Translations under genes and position numbers: made by a program
The notes under the pieces: generated by a model
Database searches by the model: none
The model's input: the letters and a program-made list of their open reading frames with translations, nothing else
What the model was told of the DNA's origin: nothing
Assembly (NCBI GenBank): GCA_000755425.1
Contig: BBMT01000013.1
Span: forward strand, 1-64,000
DNA: 64,000 nt
Reading direction: 5' to 3'
Source of the DNA: Vibrio maritimus
GTDB taxonomy: Bacteria > Pseudomonadota > Gammaproteobacteria > Enterobacterales > Vibrionaceae
Part shown: positions 30,809 through 40,690 of the stretch, piece by piece
Position numbering within the stretch: the stretch's first letter is position 1
How the letters are laid out: each line of letters starts with the position of its first letter

Positions 30809-30824
30809 GCGCAAACGTTTGCGC
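30809..30824. promoter_or_regulatory. PurR operator before purB
   Basis: GCGCAAACGTTTGCGC is a perfect 16-base palindrome fitting the PurR consensus ACGCAAACGTTTGCGT at 14 of 16 positions. It lies between the purB start and the hflD terminator, so purB has its own purine-repressed promoter. Confidence 0.85.
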
Positions 30825-30841
30825 TAAATGTATTTTGGTAG

Positions 30842-30873
30842 AAAAAGTAAACTCGCACAGGGTGCGAGTTTAC
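30842..30873 (-). terminator. Terminator after hflD
   Basis: Stem GTAAACTCGCACC / GGTGCGAGTTTAC (read on the minus strand) followed by TTTTTC. It separates hflD from purB. Confidence 0.82.
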
Positions 30874-30921
30874 AGTGATTCGTATGAGTAATAGTGACTC
30901 GAGTTGCTATACCGTTGTCTA

Positions 30922-31539
30922 TTACATGCGAGCAAGCAGAATCTGTGCTTGTTCAATCATCTTCTTGCGTCCGAACACTAAGTGTCTGCGCTTACCACCT
31001 ACTTGGCGCCATAAAACAGCACTACGAATACCAGACAGTAGCAGAGCGCGTACTTTCTGTTGAGTCGAGGTTTGCTGAAGTACCGCTGGAGTCCCCGTTA
31101 CTTGAATGCGAGGTCCAATTGGGCTGATGACGTCTAAGTAAACGCTAGCGAGGTTGCTGATCATTTGCTCATCGAGTAGCTCGTAGTGATCAAGTTGACG
31201 CTCAACCATTTGCAAGCGATCACCAAGCTGTGCCATAGCATCGTTGCGAGAGTTTAGTTTACGCTCTAGAGCCATCAAGCTAATGATATAGCGGGTGATT
31301 TCGCTGCCCGTAGGGGTGCTGTCGATCCCATTCACTAGGCACTCGAGTCCAATTTTTAGATCAGACTCGATACCGAACACGTCGAGTGTACTCGACGGGT
31401 TCATGTTAGTGATCGCTTTGATTGAGGTTTCAAACGCGTCTGAATCACAGTAACCGTCTTTAGCAACACGTTGAACGAGGGCAACGGCTTGGCAAATCCC
31501 TGCAAACGCTATAGTACGGTCATAAAGTGTATTAGCCAC
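30922..31539 (-). CDS. hflD: HflD, lysogenization regulator family
   Basis: A 205-residue protein of the HflD (YcfC) family, peripheral at the inner membrane. In E. coli it binds lambda CII; its housekeeping role is unclear. It opens with TLYDRTIAFAGICQAVALVQ and contains ITRYIISLMALERKLN and IQVTGTPAVLQQ, with QVGGKRRHLVFGRKKMI at the end. It lies 35 bases downstream of mnmA and upstream of purB, the conserved mnmA-hflD-purB order. Confidence 0.95.
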   Translation of the reverse strand: MANTLYDRTIAFAGICQAVALVQRVAKDGYCDSDAFETSIKAITNMNPSSTLDVFGIESDLKIGLECLVNGIDSTPTGSEITRYIISLMALERKLNSRNDAMAQLGDRLQMVERQLDHYELLDEQMISNLASVYLDVISPIGPRIQVTGTPAVLQQTSTQQKVRALLLSGIRSAVLWRQVGGKRRHLVFGRKKMIEQAQILLARM

Positions 31540-31574
31540 GTAGTTCTCCTAAGAAAATAATCTGCGAATTGTGT

Positions 31575-32684
31575 TTAGATGCGCTCTTCGATGATGCCGC
31601 CACCGAGACAAACATTGCCGCTGTAGAATACCGCAGATTGACCTGGGGTTACTGCGACTTGTGGCTCATCAAAGATCACTTTAATGTTTTCATCGTCGAT
31701 AGGAATGATAGTACAAGGAATATCCTGTTGACGATAACGGGTTTTCACTGTGCATTGTAACGGCTGCGTGATCGCTTGACGATCGACCCAGTGTAGTTGT
31801 GAAGCGCGAAGTCCATTAGATTTTAGCAGTGGGTGATCAGCACCTTGTACCGCGATTAGGACATTACGTTTCAGGTCTTTCTCTGCAACGTACCAAGGCT
31901 CTTCGTTACCACCGCCGCCTTTTTTGGCCGCCAATATGCAGGCCTTTACGTTGACCAAGCGTGTGGTACATAAGACCTTGGTGTTCACCGATTTCTTTGC
32001 TTCAGGCGTTTCAATTTTACCCGGTTGTGCTGGCAAATAGCGAGACAAGAAGTCTGTAAATTTGCGCTCACCGATAAAACAAATACCCGTTGAGTCTTTT
32101 TTCTTGGCCGTAATCAGACCTTGCTCTTCAGCAATGCGTCGTACTTCTGGCTTCTCAAGTTCACCTACTGGGAACAGGCTGCGCGCAACTTGGTCGTGGC
32201 TTAGCGTATAAAGGAAGTAGCTTTGGTCTTTATTGCTGTCTAGGCCACGTAGCATTTGTGGCGCTTCACCGTTCTCAGGGAAGGTGCGGCTTACATAGTG
32301 CCCCATGGCAATATAATCAGCATCTAGCACTTCATCTGCAAACTCTAAGAACGCTTTAAACTTGATTTCTTTGTTACAAAGAATGTCTGGGTTTGGCGTA
32401 CGACCCGCTTTGTATTCGGCAAGGAAGTATTCGAAAACATTGTCCCAGTACTCAGCCGCAAAATTGATCGTGTGCAGGTGGATACCTAGCTTGTCACAAA
32501 CCGCTTGTGCGTCGGCAAGATCTTCCGCTGCTGTGCAGTATTCCTCGTTATCATCTTCTTCCCAGTTCTTCATGAACAGGCCTTCTACTTGGTAGCCTTG
32601 CTGTTTCAGAAGATAGGCAGAAACAGAGGAGTCTACACCGCCGGACATCCCGACAATCACTTTCTTTTGGCTGTTATCAGACAT
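31575..32684 (-). CDS. mnmA: tRNA 2-thiouridylase MnmA (internal out-of-frame patch)
   Basis: Thiolates U34 of tRNA Lys, Glu and Gln. The PP-loop is SGGVDSS near the N-terminus (MSDNSQKKVIVGMSGG); the catalytic cysteines are in NPDILCNKEIKF and STGICFIGE. The frame stays open, but about 26 residues (roughly coded by 31923-32000) are unlike the family. Adding a G on the coding strand at about 32000 and removing one A from the A6 run at about 31921 restores GKEIGEHQGLMYHTLGQRKG and HIGGQKGGGG. So two compensating indels hide a frameshift. Start 32684 is chosen over 32741 because it matches the family N-terminus. Confidence 0.93.
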   Translation of the reverse strand: MSDNSQKKVIVGMSGGVDSSVSAYLLKQQGYQVEGLFMKNWEEDDNEEYCTAAEDLADAQAVCDKLGIHLHTINFAAEYWDNVFEYFLAEYKAGRTPNPDILCNKEIKFKAFLEFADEVLDADYIAMGHYVSRTFPENGEAPQMLRGLDSNKDQSYFLYTLSHDQVARSLFPVGELEKPEVRRIAEEQGLITAKKKDSTGICFIGERKFTDFLSRYLPAQPGKIETPEAKKSVNTKVLCTTRLVNVKACILAAKKGGGGNEEPWYVAEKDLKRNVLIAVQGADHPLLKSNGLRASQLHWVDRQAITQPLQCTVKTRYRQQDIPCTIIPIDDENIKVIFDEPQVAVTPGQSAVFYSGNVCLGGGIIEERI

Positions 32685-32831
32685 GTATAAATACCACCTA
32701 ATTAAATTGGACGCCGATTCTAGCAGAAACCAAACCAGCAATACAGTTCCGCGAGTTGAATCACACTTTTATAAACCCCTCAAATGCGTCCTAATAAGGA
32801 GAAAAACAAGGCTTATAACAAAAAAATTGAT

Positions 32832-32847
32832 ACGTAAACGTTTGCTA
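32832..32847. promoter_or_regulatory. Putative PurR operator before gsk
   Basis: ACGTAAACGTTTGCTA matches the PurR consensus ACGCAAACGTTTGCGT at 13 of 16 positions, including the central AAACGTTTGC. It is about 90 bases before gsk, a purine salvage gene, which makes PurR control reasonable. Confidence 0.6.
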
Positions 32848-32934
32848 AAATTGCGTATGTTGCCGAGGTAATCTATACAGAGGTAGAATCGCCGCCCTTA
32901 ACCCTTCTTATTTACTTATGACGAAGACAACCGT

Positions 32935-34238
32935 ATGAAATTCCCAGGCCAAAGAAAGTCAAAGCACTACTTCCCTGTCCACGAGCGAGATCTGCTTGTC
33001 AGCCAATCGCAGATCAGCAAGAAGATGTCACGTACGCACATCATTGGTATTGACCAAACCTTGGTGGATATTGAAGCGAAAGTCGACAGCAGTGTGATCG
33101 ATAAGTTTGGCCTAAGTAAAGGGCACTCGTTGGTTATTGATGACCAAGCCGCGGAAGCTTTATATAACGAGTTGAAGGATAAAGAGCTGATCACCAATGA
33201 ATACGCTGGCGGAACCATTGGTAATACCTTGCACAATTACTCTGTATTAGCAGACGATAAATCGGTGCTGCTTGGCGTTATGAGTGCTGATATTAAGATT
33301 GGTAGCTATGGTTACCGCTATCTGTGTAATACGTCTAGCCGTATGGATCTTAATTATCTTCAAGGTGTGGAAGGGGCAATTGGCCGCTGCTTTACCTTGA
33401 TCACTGAAGATGGAGAACGTACTTTCGCAATTAGTGAAGGGCAGATGAACCAACTTCGAGCAGACAGTATTCCCGAGAAAATCTTCAAAAAAGCGTCGGC
33501 TTTGGTTTTAACTGCGTATTTGGTGCGTTGTAAAGACGGCGACCCAATGCCAGAAGCAACAATGCAAGCAATTGAATACGCCAAGAAATATAACGTTCCA
33601 GTTGTATTAACACTCGGTACGCGCTTTGTTATTCAAGATGACCCAGAATATTGGCGCGACTTCTTGAAACAGCATGTTTCTGTCGTTGCAATGAATGAAG
33701 ATGAAGCAGAAGCACTCACTGGAGAAAAAGATCCATTAGCCGCTTCAGATAAAGCGCTTGATTGGGTTGATTTGGTACTGTGTACCGCGGGTCCAGTCGG
33801 TTTGTACATGGCAGGCTATACAGAAGATGCGTCTAAACGTGAGACGAGTTTGCCTTTATTACCTGGTTGTATTGCTGAATTCAATCGTTTTGAATTTAGT
33901 CGACCAGCGGTAAAAGAAGCCTGCGATAATCCTATTAAAGTTTATTCACATATTGCACCTTATATGGGCGGTCCAGAAAAGATTAAGAATACCAATGGTG
34001 CGGGTGATGCGGCGTTGTCTGCATTGCTACATGATATGGCAGCAAATAAATACCATAAAGAAAATGTGCCTAACTCAAGTAAGCATCAACATACTTTCTT
34101 GACGTATTCATCGTTTTCACAAGTGTGTAAGTATCGAATCGAGCAAGCTATGAGGTATTGGTTCAGCACTCACCACGCCTATCTCGAGGTTTGCCTGAAA
34201 GAGAAGATAGCCTTGAAGAGGCTTATTGGGAAAGATAA
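32935..34238 (+). CDS. gsk: Inosine-guanosine kinase (frame broken)
   Basis: Phosphorylates inosine and guanosine to IMP and GMP in purine salvage. It is a PfkB/ribokinase-family protein, with the anion-hole motif NTNGAGDAALSALLHD near the C-terminus, and opens MKFPGQRKSKHYFP as in enterobacterial Gsk. Near the C-terminus the frame shifts at about 34134. Adding one G gives CKYANRASYEVLVQHSPRL and GLPEREDSLEEAYWER, with a stop at 34238 just before the terminator. The repaired length of about 434 residues equals E. coli Gsk. Confidence 0.93.
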
Positions 34239-34241
34239 AAA

Positions 34242-34267
34242 AAAGCGCCATTTATTGGCGCTTTTTT
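34242..34267. terminator. Terminator gsk/hns
   Basis: Stem AAGCGCCA / TTGGCGCTT with a TTTA loop, A run before and T run after. It sits between the convergent gsk and hns-like genes and probably serves both. Confidence 0.82.
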
Positions 34268-34290
34268 ATAAATGACTAAAGGGCTTTGAA

Positions 34291-34698
34291 TTAAATTTCA
34301 AAGTCTTCTAGAGATTTGCCTGCGTCTAGTGCTGCTTGGATAACAGAAGGTGTACGACCTTGACCTGTCCAAGTTTTTTCTGCGCCAGTTGCGTCTACAT
34401 ATTTGTATTTTGCAGGACGTGGAGCGCGCTTAGCTTTTGTTTTGCCTTTAGACTCACCAGAAAGTGCTGCAATAAGATCTTCAACGTCAATGCCGTCTTG
34501 AGCGATCATTTGTGCATATTCAGTTAGCTTAGCTTCACGAGCTTGTTTTGCTGCACGCTCTTCTGCTTCCGCTTCTTGTCTTTCACCAACAACAGTGGTT
34601 AGTTTTTCTAGTGCTTCTTCCAGTTGCTCAAGAGTAAGTTCACGAGCAAATGCACGCAGGCTACGAATATTAAGTAGAGTTTTAGTTAATTCAGACAT
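34291..34698 (-). CDS. hns: H-NS-family nucleoid protein (VicH)
   Basis: A 135-residue xenogeneic silencer that binds AT-rich, curved DNA. The N-terminal half is helical and charged (LTLEQLEEALEKLTTVVGER) for oligomerisation. A linker rich in Lys precedes the C-terminal DNA-binding domain YKYVDATGAEKTWTGQGRTP, with the TWTGQGRTP core of the family. The frame is intact. The long AT-rich region upstream is typical for autoregulated hns genes. Confidence 0.93.
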   Translation of the reverse strand: MSELTKTLLNIRSLRAFARELTLEQLEEALEKLTTVVGERQEAEAEERAAKQAREAKLTEYAQMIAQDGIDVEDLIAALSGESKGKTKAKRAPRPAKYKYVDATGAEKTWTGQGRTPSVIQAALDAGKSLEDFEI

Positions 34699-35264
34699 GA
34701 CATTCCCATGAGTTATTTATTTGGTTTCGATTAATAATAAACATCAAAATTAAAATTGACAATATTTTCATAGTGTCAAAACAATAAAAATAAGAATTCT
34801 TACAAAAACTTGATAATTGTTGACGATAAACCTGCTCAAAACCTGGCGCTCAGGAAAGATTGACGCAATATTGATTCAATTGTGAATCTTCCTTCATAAA
34901 TGACATTAAACTTTTGGATTTTGTTGCATATTGTACTAGTAGCTTGATTTGCCAGTGAATCAATAAGGATAAAGTAATTATTCAAACGACTATTGGTGTA
35001 TTAATAATCGCAAACTCATTAAAAAGTTTATAAAACAGCGTGGACTTTGTTGCATAAATGCTCAGTAACGTGATTGAGTTTGAGAAAAGCTCGGAGATTG
35101 CTTGGATACCACGATGTTCACAAGTTCAGTTAATTCTTTACCAAGTTGCAACATCATTCATGTTGCAATTGACGATTTCATAAGTACAATGGCTCGCACC
35201 TAATGCAAGAGAAAGCACATTCTTTTGATCTAGTCGCTCTGGCTAGTGAATGATTTCTCTTGAT
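34699..35264. other. Long AT-rich region between hns and the lysine riboswitch
   Basis: About 565 bases with no convincing open frame. It holds two copies of TTTGTTGCATA (near 34921 and 35046) and a perfect 9-base inverted repeat TTGCAACAT-N5-ATGTTGCAA at 35146-35168. The region should contain the hns promoter and the promoter of the riboswitch transcript. Confidence 0.5.
35146..35168. repeat. Inverted repeat TTGCAACAT / ATGTTGCAA
   Basis: Two perfect 9-base arms with a 5-base loop about 100 bases upstream of the lysine riboswitch. It could be an operator or an RNA hairpin; no T run follows, so it is not a standard terminator. Confidence 0.55.
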
Positions 35265-35436
35265 GTAGAGGCGCGATAATGATCAGTAACCATCGTTGGG
35301 GTGATACCAATGAACGGTGGTGAAAGGCATTGTCGCCGAAGTGAGAAAAGACCATCAATCTTCCTCGCTGGGGTTGTCTTCGAAAGGAACAACACTGCCA
35401 TAGTCTATTATATTGTTAAACTATGGAGCGCTACTG
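35265..35436 (+). promoter_or_regulatory. Lysine riboswitch (L box)
   Basis: The conserved L-box blocks occur in order: GTAGAGGCGCG, AGTAACC, GGTGAAAGGCA, GTCGCCGAAG, GGGGTTGTC, GAAAGGAACAAC and finally GGAGCGCTAC. The 5' GTAG pairs with the 3' CTAC to close P1. Binding of lysine is expected to lower expression of the transporter gene that starts about 120 bases downstream. I could not define the expression platform. Confidence 0.92.
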
Positions 35437-35559
35437 TAGGGTTGGGTGAAGTGTTCGCTTCCCTTTCGCTTAGTTCAACGTTTGCGTCTGGACTTCTCGT
35501 CTATTGACGCATGTCTGCAGTAGATCTCTGACCATAATAAAAACTGGTTTTTGAAGATC

Positions 35560-37155
35560 ATGAATTTAATCGATTTTGCTACATCACCATTGTCACTGCT
35601 ACCGCCGATCGTAGCATTGAGTTTGGCTATTATTACTCGTCGCGTTTTACTATCGTTGGGTGTTGGTATCGTTTTGGGTGCCTTCTTACTTAATGACTAT
35701 TCTGCAGTCAACGCTGCTGGCTATGTGTTCGATACCGTTTCTGGTGTGGTTATTGAAGATGGCGGCCTAAATACTTGGAACATGAGTATTGTTGGCTTCT
35801 TATTGCTTTTGGGCATGATGACTGCGTTGCTGACACTATCTGGTGGTACCAAAGCTTTTGCTGAATGGGCGCAAGCTCGAGTGAAAAGCAAACGTGGTTC
35901 GAAGCTTTTAGCAGCGTTCTTGGGTGTATTTATCTTCGTGGATGATTACTTTAATAGCCTAGCAGTGGGTGCGATCTCTCGTCCTGTTACTGACCGCTTC
36001 TATGTATCGCGCGCTAAGCTGGCCTACATTCTTGACTCTACAGCCGCGCCAATGTGTGTGCTTATGCCAGCATCAAGCTGGGGTGCATACATTATGACTA
36101 TCGTTAGCGGTATCTTGGTTGCTCACGGTATTACTGAATATTCTGCAATTGGCGCTTATGTTCGCTTGATCCCGATGAACTTCTACGCTGTATTTGCACT
36201 CTTGATGGTGTTTGCTGTTGCCTGGTTCCAACTTGATGTTGGTCCAATGCGCAAGCATGAGCTAAACGCGAAACAAGGGCTAGGCTTCGACAAAGATAAA
36301 GAGAATGACGCAAAAGAAGCGCATGAGCTGAACGAAGAGCTGGATATTAAAGAAAGCGATTTTGGTTCTGTTTCTGATCTAGTGCTTCCTATCTTAGTTC
36401 TAATCGGCGCTATGATTGCTGCGATGATTTACACCGGTGGTCAAGCTTTGGCTGCGGATGATATTGCATTTAACCTACTTGGCGCGTTTGAAAATACTGA
36501 TGTAGGCACGTCGCTTATTTACGGTGGTTCTGCCGGTCTCCTGACAGCGGTATTTACAGTTGTAAAACAAAAGCTGTCTGCTGCTGATATTGCAACGACG
36601 ATGTGGATTGGTGCGAAGTCGATGTTCGGTGCCATTCTTATTCTATTTTTTGCATGGTCTATCGGCTCTGTTATTGGTGACATGAAGACGGGGGCGTACC
36701 TTTCTTCGACGGTTCAAGGCAACATCAATGTACATTGGCTGCCAGTTATTCTGTTCCTACTGTCAGGTCTAATGGCGTTCTCTACTGGTACATCTTGGGG
36801 TACGTTTGGCATTATGCTTCCAATTGCGGGAGATATGGCGGGTGCAACGGATATTGCTATGATGCTGCCAATGCTGGGTGCAGTACTAGCGGGTTCAGTG
36901 TTTGGTGACCACTGTTCTCCAATTTCAGATACGACGATCCTCTCTTCGACGGGTGCACGCTGTAATCACATTGACCACGTGTCTACGCAGTTGCCATATG
37001 CACTTTCCGTTGCGTTGGTATCATGTGTTGGTTTCATTACGCTAGGCATGACAACATCCGTCGCTATCTCTTTTGCTGCAGCTACAGTGACGTTTATTAT
37101 TGTGTGTTGCGCACTTTCTGCTATGTCCAAAGCGAGAATGAGTGCAGAAGCATAA
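35560..37155 (+). CDS. NhaC-family transporter, predicted lysine transporter LysW
   Basis: A 531-residue inner-membrane protein of the NhaC antiporter family with about 11-12 membrane helices. Family segments include FVDDYFNSLAVGAISRPVTD, DSTAAPMCVLMPASSWGAY, GTSWGTFGIMLPIAGDMAG and FGDHCSPISDTTILSSTGA. The charged loop in the middle (KDKENDAKEAHELNEELD) is cytosolic. The lysine riboswitch upstream points to lysine import instead of general Na/H exchange, as predicted for LysW in comparative genomics of the L box. ATG 35560 is preferred to TTG 35551. Confidence 0.9.
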   Translation: MNLIDFATSPLSLLPPIVALSLAIITRRVLLSLGVGIVLGAFLLNDYSAVNAAGYVFDTVSGVVIEDGGLNTWNMSIVGFLLLLGMMTALLTLSGGTKAFAEWAQARVKSKRGSKLLAAFLGVFIFVDDYFNSLAVGAISRPVTDRFYVSRAKLAYILDSTAAPMCVLMPASSWGAYIMTIVSGILVAHGITEYSAIGAYVRLIPMNFYAVFALLMVFAVAWFQLDVGPMRKHELNAKQGLGFDKDKENDAKEAHELNEELDIKESDFGSVSDLVLPILVLIGAMIAAMIYTGGQALAADDIAFNLLGAFENTDVGTSLIYGGSAGLLTAVFTVVKQKLSAADIATTMWIGAKSMFGAILILFFAWSIGSVIGDMKTGAYLSSTVQGNINVHWLPVILFLLSGLMAFSTGTSWGTFGIMLPIAGDMAGATDIAMMLPMLGAVLAGSVFGDHCSPISDTTILSSTGARCNHIDHVSTQLPYALSVALVSCVGFITLGMTTSVAISFAAATVTFIIVCCALSAMSKARMSAEA

Positions 37156-37185
37156 AGTTGTATGCAGATCCGTATTTGATGTTTA

Positions 37186-37208
37186 TAGGGAGCCACTAAG
37201 GCTCCCTA
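37186..37208. terminator. Terminator between NhaC gene and exporter gene
   Basis: Stem TAGGGAGCC / GGCTCCCTA with a 5-base loop, between two convergent genes. The T run is weak on both sides. Confidence 0.6.
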
Positions 37209-37215
37209 CTTATCT

Positions 37216-39313
37216 CTAGTGGTTTGAGTCTAAACAGACAATCCTATCCGCTCTATCAATAGTTTGGGGGCGGTGTGCAATTTGAATAACAGGAAGACCG
37301 AGTTCCCTTATTGCTGAAGTAATTTTTTCTTCATTGGCTATATCCAAGTGGCTGGTTGCTTCGTCAAGAATTAACAGCTTAGGTTTTTTGTATAACGCCC
37401 TCGCAAACACTATTCGCTGCTTTTGCCCCCCTGAAATAGTGTTCCCCATTTCACCCACAAGGGTTTGGTAGCCCATAGGCATCGCTTCAATTTCGTCATG
37501 AATGTTGGCCAACTTGGCACACTTAATAGCCAGTTGTTCATCTACTTGCGGCGAAAAAAAACAAATGTTTGATAGAATTGAACCATTAAATAGTTCGTCA
37601 TTTTGCAAAACAGAGCCAATGTCAGAACGTATTTCGTTGAGAGCTCCCCCTTTCGTGTCCTGTCCAAACACTTCGACCTGCCCGTAAGTTGGTTGATAAA
37701 GGCCGAGTAAGATTTTTGCTAGGGTTGTTTTGCCACTCCCTGAACTGCCTATAATTGCGACGATTTCTCCTGGCGATACAGAGAAAGAGAGATTATTAAA
37801 AAGTGGCCGACTATTTGAAGAGTATGAAACTGCAAACCTCGCACTGAAACTGGTAGAGCTTTTTGCGATGTATGCTCGTCTATAGTGAATGGCTTGGTGT
37901 CTGTTTGTTCCTTCTCTGTAAGGACAATGTCTGCAAGACGCTCAGTGTAGACAGACAGCATCTTATATTCAAAAAAGCAGTTTATCAGAGCGGTAATACT
38001 ATTCGAAAAACGAGTCTGAAAGGAAAGAAAGGCTATTAACATACCTGCCGTGAATGACCCGGAGAGAACTAACTGTGCTCCCAACCACAAAACTCCTGCC
38101 GTAGATAAAGCCATTAAAGAATCCATTACAACGTCGTATACCATAAGTAGTTTTGATTCATTTAATTGAGCGTTTCTGCGAGCAACGTTGAGATTCTTCC
38201 AAGCGCCTTCACGCCAAGTAGTGCCGCCATTTACTCGCACACTCAACATTCCGTGCAATGTTTCTAAGAAATGACTCTGCTCTTTAGCATCTGAAACCCA
38301 TATCTCTTCTTCAGCTCTTTTGAAGCTATCGAACCAGACAAAACGCATTAATGCATATATAAAGGACGTTGCAACGCCGATTGCGGCAAGAGTGGGGCTG
38401 TAGATAAACATTATCGACAAAGTTCCAGCTACGAGGATCAGATCGAGCAGAGCTTGTATGATGTTGTGAGTTATTGCATTTTGAATAGTGTCTAGGGATG
38501 AAAACTTAGCGGCTATGTCGCCCATTTCCCTTTTTTCGAACCAATCGATAGGCAGCCCAATTAAGTGGTGAAATACATTCGCAGCCCACTGCATATTGAA
38601 GTTTACAGACAAGTAGATAGTAAACCATTGCCTTGCCATACTAACCATGCTTTGTGTTGCCGACAAAAGTAGTAGCGCAATGATGACTAGGTTCAAAAGG
38701 TTCTCATCATGACTCACGAGTACCTCATCAATAATGACTTGATTGATGAGTGGCATCATGAGAGCAATGAGCTCTAAAGCTATAGCAAAAAGGAAAATTC
38801 GTAGCAGCGCGCGTCTAACACCGACAGTCCGCCCCAATAAATCTCTTATTCTAACTCTCCTCCTATGATCCGCTTTTTTGAATTCGTGATTTGGAGTTAA
38901 CTCCAATGCAACTCCCGTATAGTGCTTACTCAATGTATCAATACGTACTTTGCGTATACCATACGCCGGATCGTAAATCTCACAGTGTTTCTTTGTGACT
39001 TTGTTTAATACAACAAAGTGATTCATATCCCAGTGGAGGATGCATGGTGTAGACAGCTTGTCTAAATCACTCAACTCAGCATGAAGTGCTCGAGAAGATA
39101 GCTTCATTTCTTGCCCACACTTAATTATGTCCGCAAGAGTGAGCCCTTGTTGTGAGAAGTTGAACTGTGCCTTAGTGACGAAAGGTCTACTTTAAACCCA
39201 TACCAATCGGAGATCATCGCAAGACACGCTAAGCCACACTCTGCTGACTCGGTTTGACGAATTAAAGTAAGTCCACGTCTCCAGCGCCAATCGAGTTCAT
39301 TCGCTGATATCAT
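37216..39313 (-). CDS. C39-peptidase ABC exporter (two frame breaks)
   Basis: Peptidase-containing ABC transporter (CvaB/RaxB/MchF type) that cuts a double-glycine leader and exports the peptide. An N-terminal C39 peptidase domain has the catalytic Cys in TESAECGLACLAMI (about residue 26), His in LHWDMNHFVVL and Asp in DPAYG. A six-helix membrane domain follows, then an ATPase with Walker A GSSGSGKTT, signature ISGGQKQR and Walker B LLILDEATSHLD. Bases seem to be missing at about 39170 (restoring FNFSQQGLTLADII) and about 37825 (restoring YSSNSRPLFNNLSF). The repaired length is about 700 residues. The start overlaps the adaptor stop by 4 bases, with AAGGAAAG before it. Confidence 0.9.
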
Positions 39314-40573
39314 TCTAACTTTCCTTGTATACGAGTTACTGGGCCGAGTAGCCACTCATAGAGTTGACGAGTTTCAACTTGAATATCAGCTATCGCACTC
39401 ATTCCGACCCTGTAAGCATATTCAGAGCCGTATATATTGATGGTTGGCTTTTTTAGTTGGACAATAATCCGATAAAGCGTTTCGGTATCGTTTCTGATCG
39501 TTTGATCTCGAGACTTAAGTTCTTGTGGAGATAGAGTCGATTGGGAAATTGATATCACTGTCCCTTCTTGAACACCGAACTTTTCATAAGGAAATGCGTC
39601 GAATCTCAAGCCCACGTTTTGGCCTTCTTTAATAAAACCAATAGCTCGATTGGGTGCATACAACTCCAATTGCAGTGAGGCATGTGCTGGGATAATGTTT
39701 AGGACAAGTTCCTCCCGACCACTGTCTGTCCACTTTCCACTCGCAAAGTCGCAATCTCGCCGTCTACTGGAGACAACTGAGTTGTTTCAACGTTCGAGAG
39801 AAGCTCTATCTGTTGCTGTTTCACGTTGTCTAATTGTCGATTTATTTCTAGTGCTCTTGTGTTGCCTTGGAGCTGAACGTGATCGAGCTGGTGCTGAGTG
39901 TTTATTTGTTCTCGTTCTAACTGCTGGATAAGCATAATTTTAGATTGCTCTTCTGCTTGAAGCCGGACGAGACTCGATTGATAGTCTTTAAAGGTAATTT
40001 CAGAGATATAATTTTTGTCTCTAAGCTTTTGGTAACTTAGTTGTGCTTGTTGTTTTATTGTCGTAAGTTGCTGCGCTAGCGAAAGTGATTGCTTTGCTCC
40101 TTGAATTTCCATGTTGAGCCGATCGATTGTGCTTTTTTAGCTCACTAGTTCTTTGAGTTAACTATCAGCGCTTCATAGTCTTTCTGACCTAAAAGGCTAC
40201 TGTATTGCTGCTCAAGACTGCTCTTCAAGCTGTTGTAAATACTGGCTCCTTTTTTGTCGTAAGTATCATTTGAGATAGTAAAAAGTTCAGTACCTTTTTG
40301 AACAAGCTGTCCCTCTTGAACGTTAAGTGTTTGAATTGAACCTTGATAATTGGTACGGACTGAGATCAATCCTGTAGAAGGAACGATGACGCCCTGAAGG
40401 TGAACTTTTTTTGTGTATGAACCAAAATAACAAAACGCAATAATGAGCAATGCGATGGTCATACAGCAAAGAGTGACGGCAGTTTGGCCAAACCCAGAGA
40501 GCATTAGAATAGGGCTTGAATCGATTTTATTTCGTGACTCTAAGTATTGCTTCCGAAAAATTTGTTGAGACAT
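39310..40573 (-). CDS. HlyD/RaxA-type periplasmic adaptor (frame broken)
   Basis: Membrane-fusion protein that links the ABC exporter to an outer-membrane channel. A short cytosolic N-terminus, one membrane helix (ALLIIAFCYFGSY), a first lipoyl half (GSIQTLNVQEGQLVQKGTEL), a long coiled coil (residues rich in Gln, Leu, Glu) and a second lipoyl half (LSPVDGEIATLRVESGQTV) occur in order. Indels lie at about 40112-40145 (two extra A are the simplest repair) and about 39700 (one missing G). The repaired length of about 420 residues is normal. It is coupled to the exporter gene. Confidence 0.87.
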
Positions 40574-40598
40574 AGAACAGTAGTTGGGTAGTCATAAA

Positions 40599-40614
40599 GA
40601 GGGGCTAAGCCCTC
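40599..40614 (-). terminator. Weak hairpin after the precursor peptide gene
   Basis: On the minus strand GAGGGC-TTA-GCCCCTC forms a bulged hairpin followed by only TTT. It may be a leaky terminator that lets the peptide be made in excess over the exporter. Confidence 0.4.
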
Positions 40615-40690
40615 ATAATTAATATGTCGTACGCGAGTTATACTTTTCCAGAAGAGGTTTTAAGTAATGTACGTCGCTTCAAGTCTAGCT

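Noticed and set aside
34915..35100. Insertion sequence remnant
   Set aside because: The TTTGTTGCATAAAT-like stretch resembles ends of IS5-type elements, but no transposase coding sequence or paired end was found, so no mobile element is called.
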